64,000 nt of DNA from Clostridium sp. C8-1-8 (GTDB lineage Bacteria > Bacillota > Clostridia > Clostridiales > Clostridiaceae), in assembly GCF_009928445.1 (NCBI RefSeq), contig NZ_JAABNO010000003.1, positions 310,001 to 374,000 on the forward strand, read 5' to 3'. This document shows positions 36,465 through 44,481 of the stretch, piece after piece (the stretch's first letter is position 1; every line of letters starts with the position of its first letter). The notes under the pieces are model-generated. The model did no database searches. It was not told where the DNA came from and was given only the letters and a program-made list of their open reading frames with translations. The translations under genes were made by a program, and so were the position numbers.

Positions 36465-36976
36465 AGTTGTCCTCCTTCCAAATAAAGGCCAATTACTTCC
36501 ATAGCCTTTTTTAGTCTATACTTTGTTATAGAAACACCGGAATTCATAATTTTAGCAATATCTTTAATTTTTAAATCCTGATAAAACCTCAGAATTATTA
36601 TTTCTCGCTGTTTTTCTGAAAGTTTATTCAGCGCTTCTTTAATCACTACTTTATCCTCTAATTTACAAATACTTTCTTCAGACGTAGCTTCTTCTATATC
36701 TTTTAAGATATAATGAGATTCTTTTTTATAAAAGTCTTTGCATGTATTGCCTGCAATTGCATAAAGGTAATTTTGAAATTTACCATAGTGCTTATAATCT
36801 TCTATGTTTTTTATTACTTTCATGAAAACTTCCTGTGTTAAATCTTGCGCAGCCTGCTTATTATCTACATGTCTGTAACAATAGTAGTATACTTTTTCAT
36901 AGTGCTTTTTTATTAAGTCATCAAGTGATTGTGTTTTTCCATTCTTTATTTGTAATATTAGTTCAGTATCATCCAC
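36461..36976 (-). CDS. ECF-type RNA polymerase sigma factor
   Basis: This 171-residue protein has region 2 (QDLTQEVFMKVIKNIEDYKH near 43-62, as in the LxQExFxK pattern) and region 4 (LNKLSEKQREIIILRFYQDL, then KIKDIAKIMNSGVSITKYRL). The region 4 helix-turn-helix is complete. The start is GTG 36976, behind CGGAGGGGATAATA. It leads the four-gene operon with a membrane protein and an ABC exporter. ECF factors respond to envelope stress or peptides and usually activate their own operon. Confidence 0.93.
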   Translation of the reverse strand: MDDTELILQIKNGKTQSLDDLIKKHYEKVYYYCYRHVDNKQAAQDLTQEVFMKVIKNIEDYKHYGKFQNYLYAIAGNTCKDFYKKESHYILKDIEEATSEESICKLEDKVVIKEALNKLSEKQREIIILRFYQDLKIKDIAKIMNSGVSITKYRLKKAMEVIGLYLEGGQL

Positions 36977-36989
36977 TATTATCCCCTCC

Positions 36990-37034
36990 GAAACGTTTCA
37001 TACACTATAACGTTTTTGCATTAAAAAAAGTCAA
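36990..37034 (-). promoter_or_regulatory. Possible control region of the sigma-factor operon
   Basis: A 10-base palindrome GAAACGTTTC (36990-36999) lies next to the ribosome site. A second AACGTT lies at 37009-37014. Upstream are TTGACT (37029-37034) and TATAGT/TTATAG (about 37003-37009), with a long spacer of 19-20 bases. The repeated AACGTT could be an ECF promoter or operator element. Confidence 0.3.
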
Positions 37035-37137
37035 TAAAGTATTATTTTTTTTATTTTATTACTAATAAACTACTCTGCTGCATTAATATTACCAGGTTTA
37101 GGCCATAACTTTTTTACATTCTATTGCATAAAAAATA

Positions 37138-37168
37138 GTCCTAGGCAATTTATCTCGAAGCCCAGGAC
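37138..37168 (-). terminator. Hairpin after the HTH-methyltransferase gene
   Basis: GTCCT-GGC pairs with GCC-AGGAC with one mismatch. On the minus strand it is followed by TATTTTTTAT. It insulates the sigma operon from the gene upstream of it. Confidence 0.65.
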
Positions 37169-37277
37169 CATATACCTCATTCATTATGATATAGTTCAAA
37201 ATAGATAACCATGAAATGTAAGTAATTACTTGTATCTTGTACAACAATATATTATAGATATACTAGTCTATTTATGC

Positions 37278-38393
37278 TCATTTTCTTCCATATGAAATAA
37301 GCAGACCTTGTACCTTTAAAAAAGATTTCCTAGCTTTATTACTTTTAAAATACTCTCCTATTTTTGCTTGCATTTTAATATAGGCTTCTGCTTCTGATCT
37401 ATCCATTCCTCTGCTCATGAATACTTCAACTATGTTCTCTTGATTTGATATACTTAAAGCTTTATCCCAACCATTGATTTCAATGAAGTCTTGTAAATTC
37501 TCCTCATAGTCCTGTATATTAGGATTTACATACATTACCCTGTCATTCATACGTATATCAATATCTTTTAGTCCTAACTGCTGCATATAGAATGGTAGCC
37601 TCATTCCTATAGCATAATCCCTTCCTTCACATTCTAGCTCTTTCCTCCACAGCTTATGAAAATCAAAGGCTGTACAAAGATACTCATAGCTAATATCATC
37701 TAAATATAAGCCTGCATTCTCAAACTCTCTGTTAACATCTATACAAGCAACAATACCATCTTTTTTCACAGAACTTATCATTTTCTTTAGTATTTCTTTT
37801 GGCTCATTCATATGCCTTAGACCAGCTTGACAAATAGCTATATCATATTTTTCAAATGTTTCAAATGAATATATATCTGATATTATAAAATTCACATCAA
37901 ATCCACTATCACTAAAGCACAGTTTAGCTTTATTGACAAAATACTCGTTGTCTACTCCTGTATATGTACTTCCATATGGCAAAATCTCAAGAAGTTGCTT
38001 TCCTAGATACCCTTCTCCGCACCTAAAATCAATAATGTGTATTGGGGCTTGTACTCGCCAAACATCCTTTACTATAAATTTTAGGTAATCATCATTCCAA
38101 AAGTGTTTTCTATTTTTATAAAGCTTATCAGTCTTTCCATTCCATCCATCACGGTAATCCGAATCTCTTGGTATATAGGCCAGTTGCTGTAGTGGCTTTA
38201 ACCCTAATAACTGATCAACACTAACATTAAAGTACTCAGCTATACTTGGCAGTAAGGTAATATCCGGCATATTCGTTCCAGTTTCCCACTTACTAACGGA
38301 TTGAAATGATACACCTAATACCTCTGCCAGATCCTGTTGTCCTACACCTTTGGCTTTTCTCAGCTCTGCAATCTTAAGCTTAATCTTTGTCAT
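37278..38393 (-). CDS. XRE HTH fused to a SAM-dependent methyltransferase
   Basis: Residues 1-65 of this 371-residue protein are an XRE helix-turn-helix (IAELRKAKGVGQQDLAEVLG, VSFQSVSKWETGTNMPDITL). Residues about 110-260 are a class I methyltransferase: IHIIDFRCGEGYLGKQL is motif I (DxRxGxG), and FEKYDIAICQAGLRHMNEPK is motif IV/post-I. The C-terminal 100 residues are helical. Start ATG behind GGGGGATAATTCT. It may be a regulator that senses or uses S-adenosylmethionine, or a methyltransferase with a DNA-binding targeting domain. It stands alone. Confidence 0.87.
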   Translation of the reverse strand: MTKIKLKIAELRKAKGVGQQDLAEVLGVSFQSVSKWETGTNMPDITLLPSIAEYFNVSVDQLLGLKPLQQLAYIPRDSDYRDGWNGKTDKLYKNRKHFWNDDYLKFIVKDVWRVQAPIHIIDFRCGEGYLGKQLLEILPYGSTYTGVDNEYFVNKAKLCFSDSGFDVNFIISDIYSFETFEKYDIAICQAGLRHMNEPKEILKKMISSVKKDGIVACIDVNREFENAGLYLDDISYEYLCTAFDFHKLWRKELECEGRDYAIGMRLPFYMQQLGLKDIDIRMNDRVMYVNPNIQDYEENLQDFIEINGWDKALSISNQENIVEVFMSRGMDRSEAEAYIKMQAKIGEYFKSNKARKSFLKVQGLLISYGRK

Positions 38394-38583
38394 AGAATTA
38401 TCCCCCTTTAATTATAAGGCTGCCCACTTATAAATATAGTTAATGTTATTCACTTTCCCTCTATTTAAACTAGTTAATTTTAGATAATGTTTCTCATATT
38501 TTAAGTGGTACATATCCAATAAGTTAATGCTAACACAGCCACTGAGGCAATCCTATAACGCAACCTGAGAATAAACTCTCACA

Positions 38584-38831
38584 TTAGTTGAGAAACAATT
38601 CTAATATCTTCTGCTCCACATTTTTAACATATCTTCTATCTATGTCAATACCAATGAGAGCTGATATTATGCCTTTTTTACAGAGACTACATGTACGGTA
38701 TAACCTTTCGTATATCAATCAAAGTATTTTTCATAGATCTAACTATTACTTTTTATAATAAAAATGCCTGCTATACTGAAATTTCCCTTATCTATTGAAT
38801 CTTCAAAATCAAAAGTAAGCTTATTATTCAT
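38584..38831 (-). pseudogene. Decayed small gene, no family recognised
   Basis: The minus strand starts ATG at 38831 (MNNKLTFDFEDSIDKGNFSI, then AGIFIIKSNS) and hits TAG at 38739. It continues as IYEKYFD, stop, YTKGYTVHVVSVKK, then a one-base frame change gives GIISALIGIDIDRRYVKNVE, QKILELFLN and a stop at 38584. The composition is protein-like throughout, so this is probably one gene of about 80 codons broken by two stops and a frameshift. The rest of 38394-38869 holds a family A right end near 38500 (TTTTAAGTGGTACATATCC). Confidence 0.55.
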
Positions 38832-38869
38832 TATTTTCTTTTAGACTTAATACATTGACGTCTAATATA

Positions 38870-39709
38870 TTAATCTCTTTTAACTATATTTACTGGGATG
38901 TCTAGCTTTTCAAGCATAACCTTATCTATTCTTAATCTTTCCTTGCAAAAGGTAACTACACCTTCTTTGCCTTTTAGATCATGTCTCTTTCCATAATTCA
39001 TATTGCTAACCCAATAAGCAATCTCATCAATCCAGTCTTTCCTTGATACATCAGGTGCTTTTCTTTCCTCAGCTGCTTTCATCAGTACTTTTTCAACGTC
39101 ATTAGGTTCAATATATACAATACATGGGTTTAAGGCTTTAACTTTATTTAATAATTCACTAAGATGTAAAAATATTTCTTCATCACTTTTTTCGTATACG
39201 CCTAATAACTCAAAAATATGATTTTGTAAAAATGCGCACTCAAAGATATAAATAGCATCATCTAGCAAGGCTTGCTCTGCAAATCTCCCCCATCGCTTTA
39301 AGTGTATTTCCTTAAACTCCTCTAAGCTCCGTCTACCATCACAGATTTCTTTTGACGCTACTTCTCCTATTAAACTCCAATAGCAATCTTCCGGGAAGTT
39401 TATTTTTGTGTAGGCCAAGATGACATGGTTGTCTTCTTTTCTAGCTTGCTTTTCAATACTAAGGGTTAGTTCTTCTTTTCTAATTGCCTTTTCTGAAGCT
39501 TCCCACATGTCCCAGCATTTTGATAAAAAATCTATGTATTCGTCTTCACTTAAATAAGCGTTCCATGCCATATCTGCAGGATGAGACATTCCTTCTTCGT
39601 ATAGTACTACCTTTTTCCCCTCAGATATTAACTTTTCCTTTAATTTTCTTGCTGTAGTGGTCTTGCCTGCTCCTGGTATGCCTTCTACCAATATAAGTTT
39701 ATTTTCCAT
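38870..39709 (-). CDS. P-loop NTPase/kinase-like protein
   Basis: This 279-residue protein begins MENKLILVEGIPGAGKTTTA, with Walker A GIPGAGKTT at residues 10-18. Later parts (NHVILAYTKINFPEDCYWSL region and the C-terminal KDWIDEIAYWVSNMNYGKRH) resemble clostridial proteins annotated as deoxynucleotide-kinase-like or AAA. No clear Walker B is seen. Start ATG behind AGGAGAGAGTT. It follows an HD-domain hydrolase gene by 18 bases, so the two may be co-expressed. The substrate is unknown. Confidence 0.8.
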   Translation of the reverse strand: MENKLILVEGIPGAGKTTTARKLKEKLISEGKKVVLYEEGMSHPADMAWNAYLSEDEYIDFLSKCWDMWEASEKAIRKEELTLSIEKQARKEDNHVILAYTKINFPEDCYWSLIGEVASKEICDGRRSLEEFKEIHLKRWGRFAEQALLDDAIYIFECAFLQNHIFELLGVYEKSDEEIFLHLSELLNKVKALNPCIVYIEPNDVEKVLMKAAEERKAPDVSRKDWIDEIAYWVSNMNYGKRHDLKGKEGVVTFCKERLRIDKVMLEKLDIPVNIVKRD

Positions 39710-39727
39710 AACTCTCTCCTAAAATCA

Positions 39728-40357
39728 TTATTTTACCGGTGGCTTCCAAAGTGGCCCCTCTATGAAGGTAGTCTCCTTTACATTTGGGAGAATATCATAC
39801 ACAGAACAACCCATTTTTTTCTCAAAATACTCTTTTATTTCAAAGGTTGAATTCCAACGTTCTACTGTAAATGAAAATGTTCCATATCTCCTCGTTGTAT
39901 TAACGAATCTCTTTTCAAGCATACAAAAACCTTGATCATCTGCTATAGAGTCGCAAAGAATCAAAAGCCTATCATAGTCATCATAAGCTATCCCCTTTAA
40001 GAAATCACTTACAAAGTTACTTTCCTCGTCATTCATGTCATTCTTTCCAATTTCTTTATCAAAATCTTGAACTGGATAAGAATGTGTTAGACATATTCTT
40101 CCAGCCTCTTCCCAGCCTTTTTCTATCATATATCTATATCCATCAATAATATGTCTTCTGGCACTTACCCCATACCTTCTGCCTATATCATGGAGAAGGC
40201 CTAAGACATATGCTTTATCTGTATTAAGATCACCACATTTTTTAGCAATAATTTCAGCTGCTAATCCAACGTTTATAGAATGCTCTATCCATGGTCCAGG
40301 GTTTAATTGTTTTGCTATTTCTAATTCCTTTTCAGCCATTTCTCTACTTGGAAACAT
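39728..40357 (-). CDS. HD-domain phosphohydrolase
   Basis: This 209-residue protein has the HD signature: H near 21 (WIEHSINVGLAAEIIAKKCG), LGLLHDIGRRYG near 48-59 and a later Asp in ILCDSIADDQG near 143. This pattern binds a metal and hydrolyses phosphate esters, often nucleotides. Start ATG behind ATAGGAGGATAAT. With the P-loop gene directly downstream it forms a two-gene unit that could act on nucleotides or RNA ends; this is inference. Confidence 0.88.
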   Translation of the reverse strand: MFPSREMAEKELEIAKQLNPGPWIEHSINVGLAAEIIAKKCGDLNTDKAYVLGLLHDIGRRYGVSARRHIIDGYRYMIEKGWEEAGRICLTHSYPVQDFDKEIGKNDMNDEESNFVSDFLKGIAYDDYDRLLILCDSIADDQGFCMLEKRFVNTTRRYGTFSFTVERWNSTFEIKEYFEKKMGCSVYDILPNVKETTFIEGPLWKPPVK

Positions 40358-40540
40358 ATTATCCTCCTATGCTTTTGGCTTGTCAGCCTATTCTTAGTTA
40401 TTTGACTTATATCTAGTAGCTCTTAAAAGCACTGTTAGTTTTAATTTCAAATTTGTTGCTACTTATATTATAACATATTTTGTAAGCACCATGTTTCTGC
40501 ATGAAAGCTTACCAGCCTTTGCCTTATATTTTGTAAATTC

Positions 40541-40711
40541 TTAGCTTTCATAGTTATTATCTAGTGAATAGATATGACTTTTACACTTCTCGAAGGCTTT
40601 AATTTCATAGTGACTTTTTAGTCGATTATGCTCCCTTTCTTCAGTGACTCTTTTGCATATCTGACTTTCCCAATGTATATTATTAAAATCAGGTAGGTGA
40701 ATAAGATTTCT
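40541..40711 (-). pseudogene. Gene remnant without start codon
   Basis: A frame of 56 codons between stops reads RNLIHLPDFNNIHWESQICK, then RVTEEREHNRLKSHYEIKAF and EKCKSHIYSLDNNYES. The mixture of charged, polar and aromatic residues is unlike random AT-rich DNA. No start codon lies near its upper end. Part of it (GTCAGATATGCAAA) resembles 28200-28245. No family recognised. The rest of the spacer 40358-40799 shows no gene. Confidence 0.4.
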
Positions 40712-40799
40712 TTACTGTTTTAACTAAACATCTGTTCTAAGTCCTTGGCTCTACTAGGCCTATCTAGCAAAAAGCTCTATATTTTCCTAGACAAAAAAT

Positions 40800-40832
40800 A
40801 ACCTTAGGCAAGTTATTTCACTGCCTAAGGTT
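40800..40832 (-). terminator. Repeated terminator unit (family C), copy after the AraC/GyrI-type gene
   Basis: The perfect 11-bp stem AACCTTAGGCA/TGCCTAAGGTT is followed on the minus strand by ATTTTTTGTCTAGG. Similar hairpins with similar flanks occur at 42133-42167 and 60335-60378. Confidence 0.75.
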
Positions 40833-40842
40833 AAAGTATTAT

Positions 40843-41754
40843 TTAATTCTGGGACATTATCTCCGTCTCCCTGTGTCTTACTGGCACATAAATATCCATT
40901 ACGGTTCCTGTAGTTGGATGACATCTTTCATCATAATATTCAAAATCTAATTTTGTTTCATCAAATACATATCCGCTATTTTTAAACCACTGTTCAAAAA
41001 TATATTTCCAGGTTTGTTTAATAACATCTGCAAATTCATTATCTAAAGCTTCAGTCCCAGTGTTAACTGGAGGTGTTGTGAATACTGCATAGGTTGCTTC
41101 TGGAACTTCTACAGTAAGCATATCCTCAGTTACTGCATGGAAATTGTCCACTATAACACCAAGCATATAGGTTGCCTCTCCATTCTCCTCACTTGATGGA
41201 ATACATAGCCCAACCTCTCCGTGCTTTGGTGGATTTAATATTTTATACATTTTACTTTCTAGATTTTCACCATCATAATTAATCCAAAAAGAAGCTATAT
41301 CCTTTGTATAATTACCATTTGTTATATCAGTCTTAATGCCATAACCTACAACCTTAAAGGCTGACTTTTTTATAATAGTTGGTTTCATAAATTTCACTCC
41401 CAATTCTGATACTATATTTTTTCCAAAATAACCATCCATACGTTTTACATACTGTTTAGGACTAAATCCAAATTCTTTTTTAAAAGCTTTTGAAAAGCCA
41501 TTATGAGTTTCAAAACCGTATTCTAAAGCTATATCAATTATCTTCTTACCACTAAACAAATCTATTGCAGCCAAGGAAAGTCTTCTCTTCTTCACATACT
41601 CCATCAAAGTCATTCCCTTTGTGATATTAAACACTCTTGAAAAGTGGAAGGAGGAATACCCACACTTATTAGCTATTATTTCTGGTGTTAGCTCATCTTT
41701 GATATTTTTCTCTATAAACTCAACACAGCTTTCTATTGCATCATTATAATTCAA
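40843..41754 (-). CDS. AraC-family regulator with GyrI-like effector domain (Rob type)
   Basis: This 303-residue protein has an N-terminal AraC double helix-turn-helix (residues 1-105: LTPEIIANKCGYSSFHFSRV, then IIDIALEYGFETHNGFSKAF, KKEFGFSPKQY). A GyrI-like/Rob-type ligand domain occupies about 120-295 (KSAFKVVGYGIKTD, then DFEYYDERCHP). Such regulators respond to drugs or other small molecules. Translation starts at TTG. The last nine codons before QN (RHRETEIMS) are supplied by the P27 element at 40851-40877; the same tail appears on unrelated proteins. It is followed by a terminator. Confidence 0.88.
   Translation of the reverse strand: MNYNDAIESCVEFIEKNIKDELTPEIIANKCGYSSFHFSRVFNITKGMTLMEYVKKRRLSLAAIDLFSGKKIIDIALEYGFETHNGFSKAFKKEFGFSPKQYVKRMDGYFGKNIVSELGVKFMKPTIIKKSAFKVVGYGIKTDITNGNYTKDIASFWINYDGENLESKMYKILNPPKHGEVGLCIPSSEENGEATYMLGVIVDNFHAVTEDMLTVEVPEATYAVFTTPPVNTGTEALDNEFADVIKQTWKYIFEQWFKNSGYVFDETKLDFEYYDERCHPTTGTVMDIYVPVRHRETEIMSQN
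40851..40877 (-). repeat. P27 element, copy 2 (coding for the tail of the AraC/GyrI protein)
   Basis: On the minus strand it reads GACACAGGGAGACG, then GAGATAATGTCCC. It is translated in frame as the C-terminal RHRETEIMS. Confidence 0.8.
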
Positions 41755-41891
41755 GTTCTCACCGACCCTTTCCCACGTGGTAATTATAGTATAGCATCGT
41801 AAATATAATAAAACTGGTCCTAAACTGCTAATATTTAACTACTAAGATTGTTGAAGTTATCATAGGTGGAGCGCTCCCTATGTTATAAAAA

Positions 41892-42055
41892 CTACTTAAC
41901 CGAACTTTTTTCAATAAATCCCTCTTTGTATGTAAATTGTTTTCCCAGTACATTTTGAGGAATTTCTGAATGGTGAATAGTTTTTTTACTATATATCCAA
42001 AAAAACTGCTCTAAAGCCTCGAAAGTACTAGAGTTAGCAATACGTAGTTTTATAA
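41892..42055 (-). pseudogene. Gene remnant without start codon
   Basis: A frame of about 54 codons between stops reads KIIKLRIANSSTFEALEQFF, then WIYSKKTIHHSEIPQNVLGK and QFTYKEGFIEKSSVK. The composition is protein-like and there is no plausible start. No family recognised. The rest of 41755-42132 shows no gene; its last part (42076-42132) resembles 29037-29090. Confidence 0.4.
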
Positions 42056-42132
42056 TTTTCTACAAAAGATACAACCTTCTACATCATATTTGTTTTGTCT
42101 TATCCCTCATGTAGACCTCCTATACAGTAAAA

Positions 42133-42167
42133 TAGCCTTAGACTAGCTATATAACTATCTAAGGCTA
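42133..42167 (-). terminator. Repeated terminator unit (family C), copy after traX-like gene
   Basis: The 10-bp stem TAGCCTTAGA/TCTAAGGCTA is followed on the minus strand by TTTTACTGTATAGG. Together with the P27 copy beside it, the unit matches 40800-40877 over about 75 bases. Confidence 0.7.
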
Positions 42168-42183
42168 AAATTTCTTTAGTTTT

Positions 42184-42210
42184 GATACATTATCTCCGTC
42201 TCCCTGGCCC
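42184..42210 (-). repeat. P27 element, copy 3 (at the traX-like stop codon)
   Basis: On the minus strand it starts GGGCCAGGGAGACGG and ends ATAATGTATC. Its first base is the G of the gene's TAG stop. Confidence 0.7.
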
Positions 42211-42941
42211 TACGCCCTGCCAAATAGCAGTGCAATTCCTCCTATTATAAGAAATTGTAATGGATATATAATATAGAAAGCCCATTTGGAATACTTAGTT
42301 CCACCCTTTGTCCCATTGTATAAAAGTATTAATAAAATAACTAATATAGGGCTTATTATCCTTGGAATATTTACATAGAAATTTAAAAAACCTGCACCTA
42401 AGCATGCATCTAATAGTTTACAGAAACTCAAGAAAATAAAGGTACTTATTTGTTTTCGTTTATCTCCATAAAACATACCAAAGCCTAAGATAAACAATAC
42501 TCCATATATTGCCCAGTCAGACCAATAAGTAATAGCTATTAAAAATAAAATCAAACCATTTTTAAGAAGGTTGTTTTCAATGTTCTCAAATACTATTAAA
42601 GCTAGAAGTCCACACATTAAGGTAAATATGACACTGGTAGGAAGTAGAGTGATTGTTCCTTTATTTACAAAAATATTGTAGGGTATATGGGATATTAATG
42701 CAAAAATTGCTAGTCTTTCAACATATTTTCTTTTGTTCTTAGAATAATGATTGCCTTCTGCTATAAAATAGCACATTATAGGGCCTGTAATTTTACCTAT
42801 GGTATGCATCACTGTTGCACCTATGCTATTTGTACTAACAAAAGCCCATCCAACATGATCAATAATCATGGCTATAATTGCAATTATCTTAATTGTATTT
42901 CCTGAAAGGGATTTGTTCTTAAATTCATTGATAAATGTCAT
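42210..42941 (-). CDS. TraX-family membrane protein
   Basis: This protein has 243 residues from ATG 42941, behind AAAGGAGAGCCTTAT. It has about eight membrane segments and the TraX features: SGNTIKIIAIIAMIIDHVGW with the conserved DH near residue 30, IGKITGPIMCYFIAEG near 55 and ITYWSDWAIYGVL near 143. TraX acetylates F pilin in enteric plasmids. In Firmicutes the family is chromosomal and probably a membrane acyltransferase of unknown target. No conjugation genes are nearby, so a transfer role is unlikely. A P27 element begins at its stop. Confidence 0.87.
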   Translation of the reverse strand: MTFINEFKNKSLSGNTIKIIAIIAMIIDHVGWAFVSTNSIGATVMHTIGKITGPIMCYFIAEGNHYSKNKRKYVERLAIFALISHIPYNIFVNKGTITLLPTSVIFTLMCGLLALIVFENIENNLLKNGLILFLIAITYWSDWAIYGVLFILGFGMFYGDKRKQISTFIFLSFCKLLDACLGAGFLNFYVNIPRIISPILVILLILLYNGTKGGTKYSKWAFYIIYPLQFLIIGGIALLFGRA

Positions 42942-43039
42942 ATAAGGCTCTCCTTTACGAATACTGGTTAGTAAACTTCGCTGATACACTTGCTATTTAT
43001 AGCTGTAGCTCTTAGTTACTTCAAATTTCTATATCAGAA

Positions 43040-43095
43040 GCCAGCGAACTTTTAAAAATACATTTTAGACCAAGATAGTACATCTTTATCTAGGT
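43040..43095. repeat. Family A right end touching a gene stop
   Basis: AAAAATACATTTTAGACC leads to AAGATAGTACATCTTTATC near 43072-43090. It overlaps the last codons of the gene at 43086. Confidence 0.4.
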
Positions 43096-43574
43096 AAATC
43101 TAATTTCATATAAATTGAAGTGTCCATTGGACTATTGTTATAGGATTTAATTTCATAAAAGCCGAATTTTTTGTATAGCTTTATAGCTCCTTCTAGAAAA
43201 GGCAGTGTATCTAATAACATGCTTTTGTAGCCAATTATTGTAGCATCGTCTATAATCTTTTCCACCAATCTATTTGCAATTTTATGTCCTCGAAACTCAG
43301 GTCTAACATATAACCTTTTCATTTCACAATTGTCATCATCTATTTTTCTTAGGCCAATGCATCCAGCGACTTGATCTTCAACCTTAACTATGTATAACCT
43401 ACCTTCTGGTAATCCATATTTATCTGCTAAATGTTCAAGTTCAGAATCATAATTTTGAACTTCTAAGTATTTAGCAAAATTAGGATCATTTTTAACCAGC
43501 ATTTCAGTATACTCCAAAAAAAGCTCCTTAATTTCTCTATCATTATCATAAGCAAGTTTAATTTCTATTTTCAT
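43086..43574 (-). CDS. GNAT acetyltransferase
   Basis: This protein has 162 residues from ATG 43574, 8 bases after AAAGGA. The acetyl-CoA loop is in LYVRPEFRGHKIANRLVEKI (R-G-H-K-I-A) near 85-104. AIKLYKKFGFYEIKSYNNSP is the conserved C-terminal part. The pattern VAGCIGLRKIDDDNCEMKRL is common in the COG0456-type group. The substrate is unknown. The 3' end overlaps a family A remnant. Confidence 0.88.
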   Translation of the reverse strand: MKIEIKLAYDNDREIKELFLEYTEMLVKNDPNFAKYLEVQNYDSELEHLADKYGLPEGRLYIVKVEDQVAGCIGLRKIDDDNCEMKRLYVRPEFRGHKIANRLVEKIIDDATIIGYKSMLLDTLPFLEGAIKLYKKFGFYEIKSYNNSPMDTSIYMKLDLPR

Positions 43575-43603
43575 ATCATATATCCTTTCTAATACCATAA
43601 TAT

Positions 43604-43810
43604 AGAGTTTCTAACTTAACTAATAATTTCTAGATTTCCGTAAGTTCCTAGAGTCATGGATTTTAGGACATTCCAAAATTAACTTTCATAATGACTCATT
43701 ATAATATCACTAGGTACAGACCTACTCTTCATGCCTAATATTTTCAAATTCTCCTCTAAGACCCCAGAAGAGCTTCTAAAATAGCTTTTAGATAGAAGTT
43801 TTATATTTTT
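43604..43810. repeat. Inverted family B end and inverted family A centre
   Basis: TAACTTAACTAATAATTT (43612-43629) is the reverse complement of the family B 3' part. From 43738, TATTTTCAAATTCTCCTCT is the exact reverse complement of the centre of the family A copy at 63363-63465. Both lie in the spacer between a GNAT gene and the 2H phosphoesterase gene. Confidence 0.5.
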
Positions 43811-43830
43811 GACTGCACATTTGATATTTA

Positions 43831-44346
43831 TTATTTTAGTTCCTGTTCTATTACAATAATAGATTCTTCATGCTGCCCAATCATCTCCACAGATATGTTT
43901 TCTACAGTAGTACTAAACTTCTCTTTACACTTATTTACATCATCAAAAGCCTTGTCCATTAATTCTTTTGAAGCTAACTTTCCGACAGTCATATGTGGAG
44001 CATAATTGTAACTAGACGCGAATTTTTCTAGTCTTCCTTTATATAAGTTATCATGAATTACTTTAATTAACTCTGCTCCCTGTACTACGTTTAAAAACAA
44101 GTAACTTCCAAATCTATCTTCTTGTGTACTAAAGCCTTGCAACTCTATTTTAAAGGGATGTACGCCGCTTAAACACTGTTCTAAATGTAATTTAAGCTCT
44201 TCATTTGTAAGCTCACTGTTAAAAGGAAATACTAAAGTAATATGTGGTGATACTAAGTCAGCCAAAGGATCATATTTTTTACGAATATCATTTATAACAG
44301 AAATATTCTCAAACTTAGGAAAAATCATTATAGTTCTTGTATCCAT
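43831..44346 (-). CDS. 2H phosphoesterase (2'-5' RNA ligase-like)
   Basis: This 171-residue protein has the two HxT motifs of the 2H superfamily: SPHITLVFPF near 33-42 and APHMTVGKL near 115-123. Length and spacing agree with the LigT/CPDase group, which hydrolyses or forms 2',5'- or cyclic phosphodiester bonds in RNA or nucleotides. Start ATG 44346 gives an 8-base spacing from GGAG; an ATG two codons earlier is too close. It stands alone. The substrate is unknown. Confidence 0.9.
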   Translation of the reverse strand: MDTRTIMIFPKFENISVINDIRKKYDPLADLVSPHITLVFPFNSELTNEELKLHLEQCLSGVHPFKIELQGFSTQEDRFGSYLFLNVVQGAELIKVIHDNLYKGRLEKFASSYNYAPHMTVGKLASKELMDKAFDDVNKCKEKFSTTVENISVEMIGQHEESIIVIEQELK

Positions 44347-44455
44347 ACTCATAGCTCCTCATCTATATAAGCTTTGCTTATCTGTAATTTGTTTTTTGCT
44401 AGTTCCTGTAAGCTAGTATTTTACATAAATTTATTATGATCATACTATTGTTCTT

Positions 44456-44481
44456 GGGACATTAGATACGTCCCACTGCCC
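44456..44481 (-). repeat. P27 element, copy 4 (supplies the stop of the APH-like gene)
   Basis: On the minus strand it starts GGGCAGTGGGACG and ends ATCTAATGTCCC. The gene's TAA stop lies inside the element, in a different frame from copies 2, 5 and 7. Confidence 0.7.

Noticed and set aside
42210-42941. Conjugative element signalled by a traX-like gene
   Set aside because: No relaxase, type IV secretion genes or attachment sites are nearby; TraX-family genes are common on Firmicute chromosomes.
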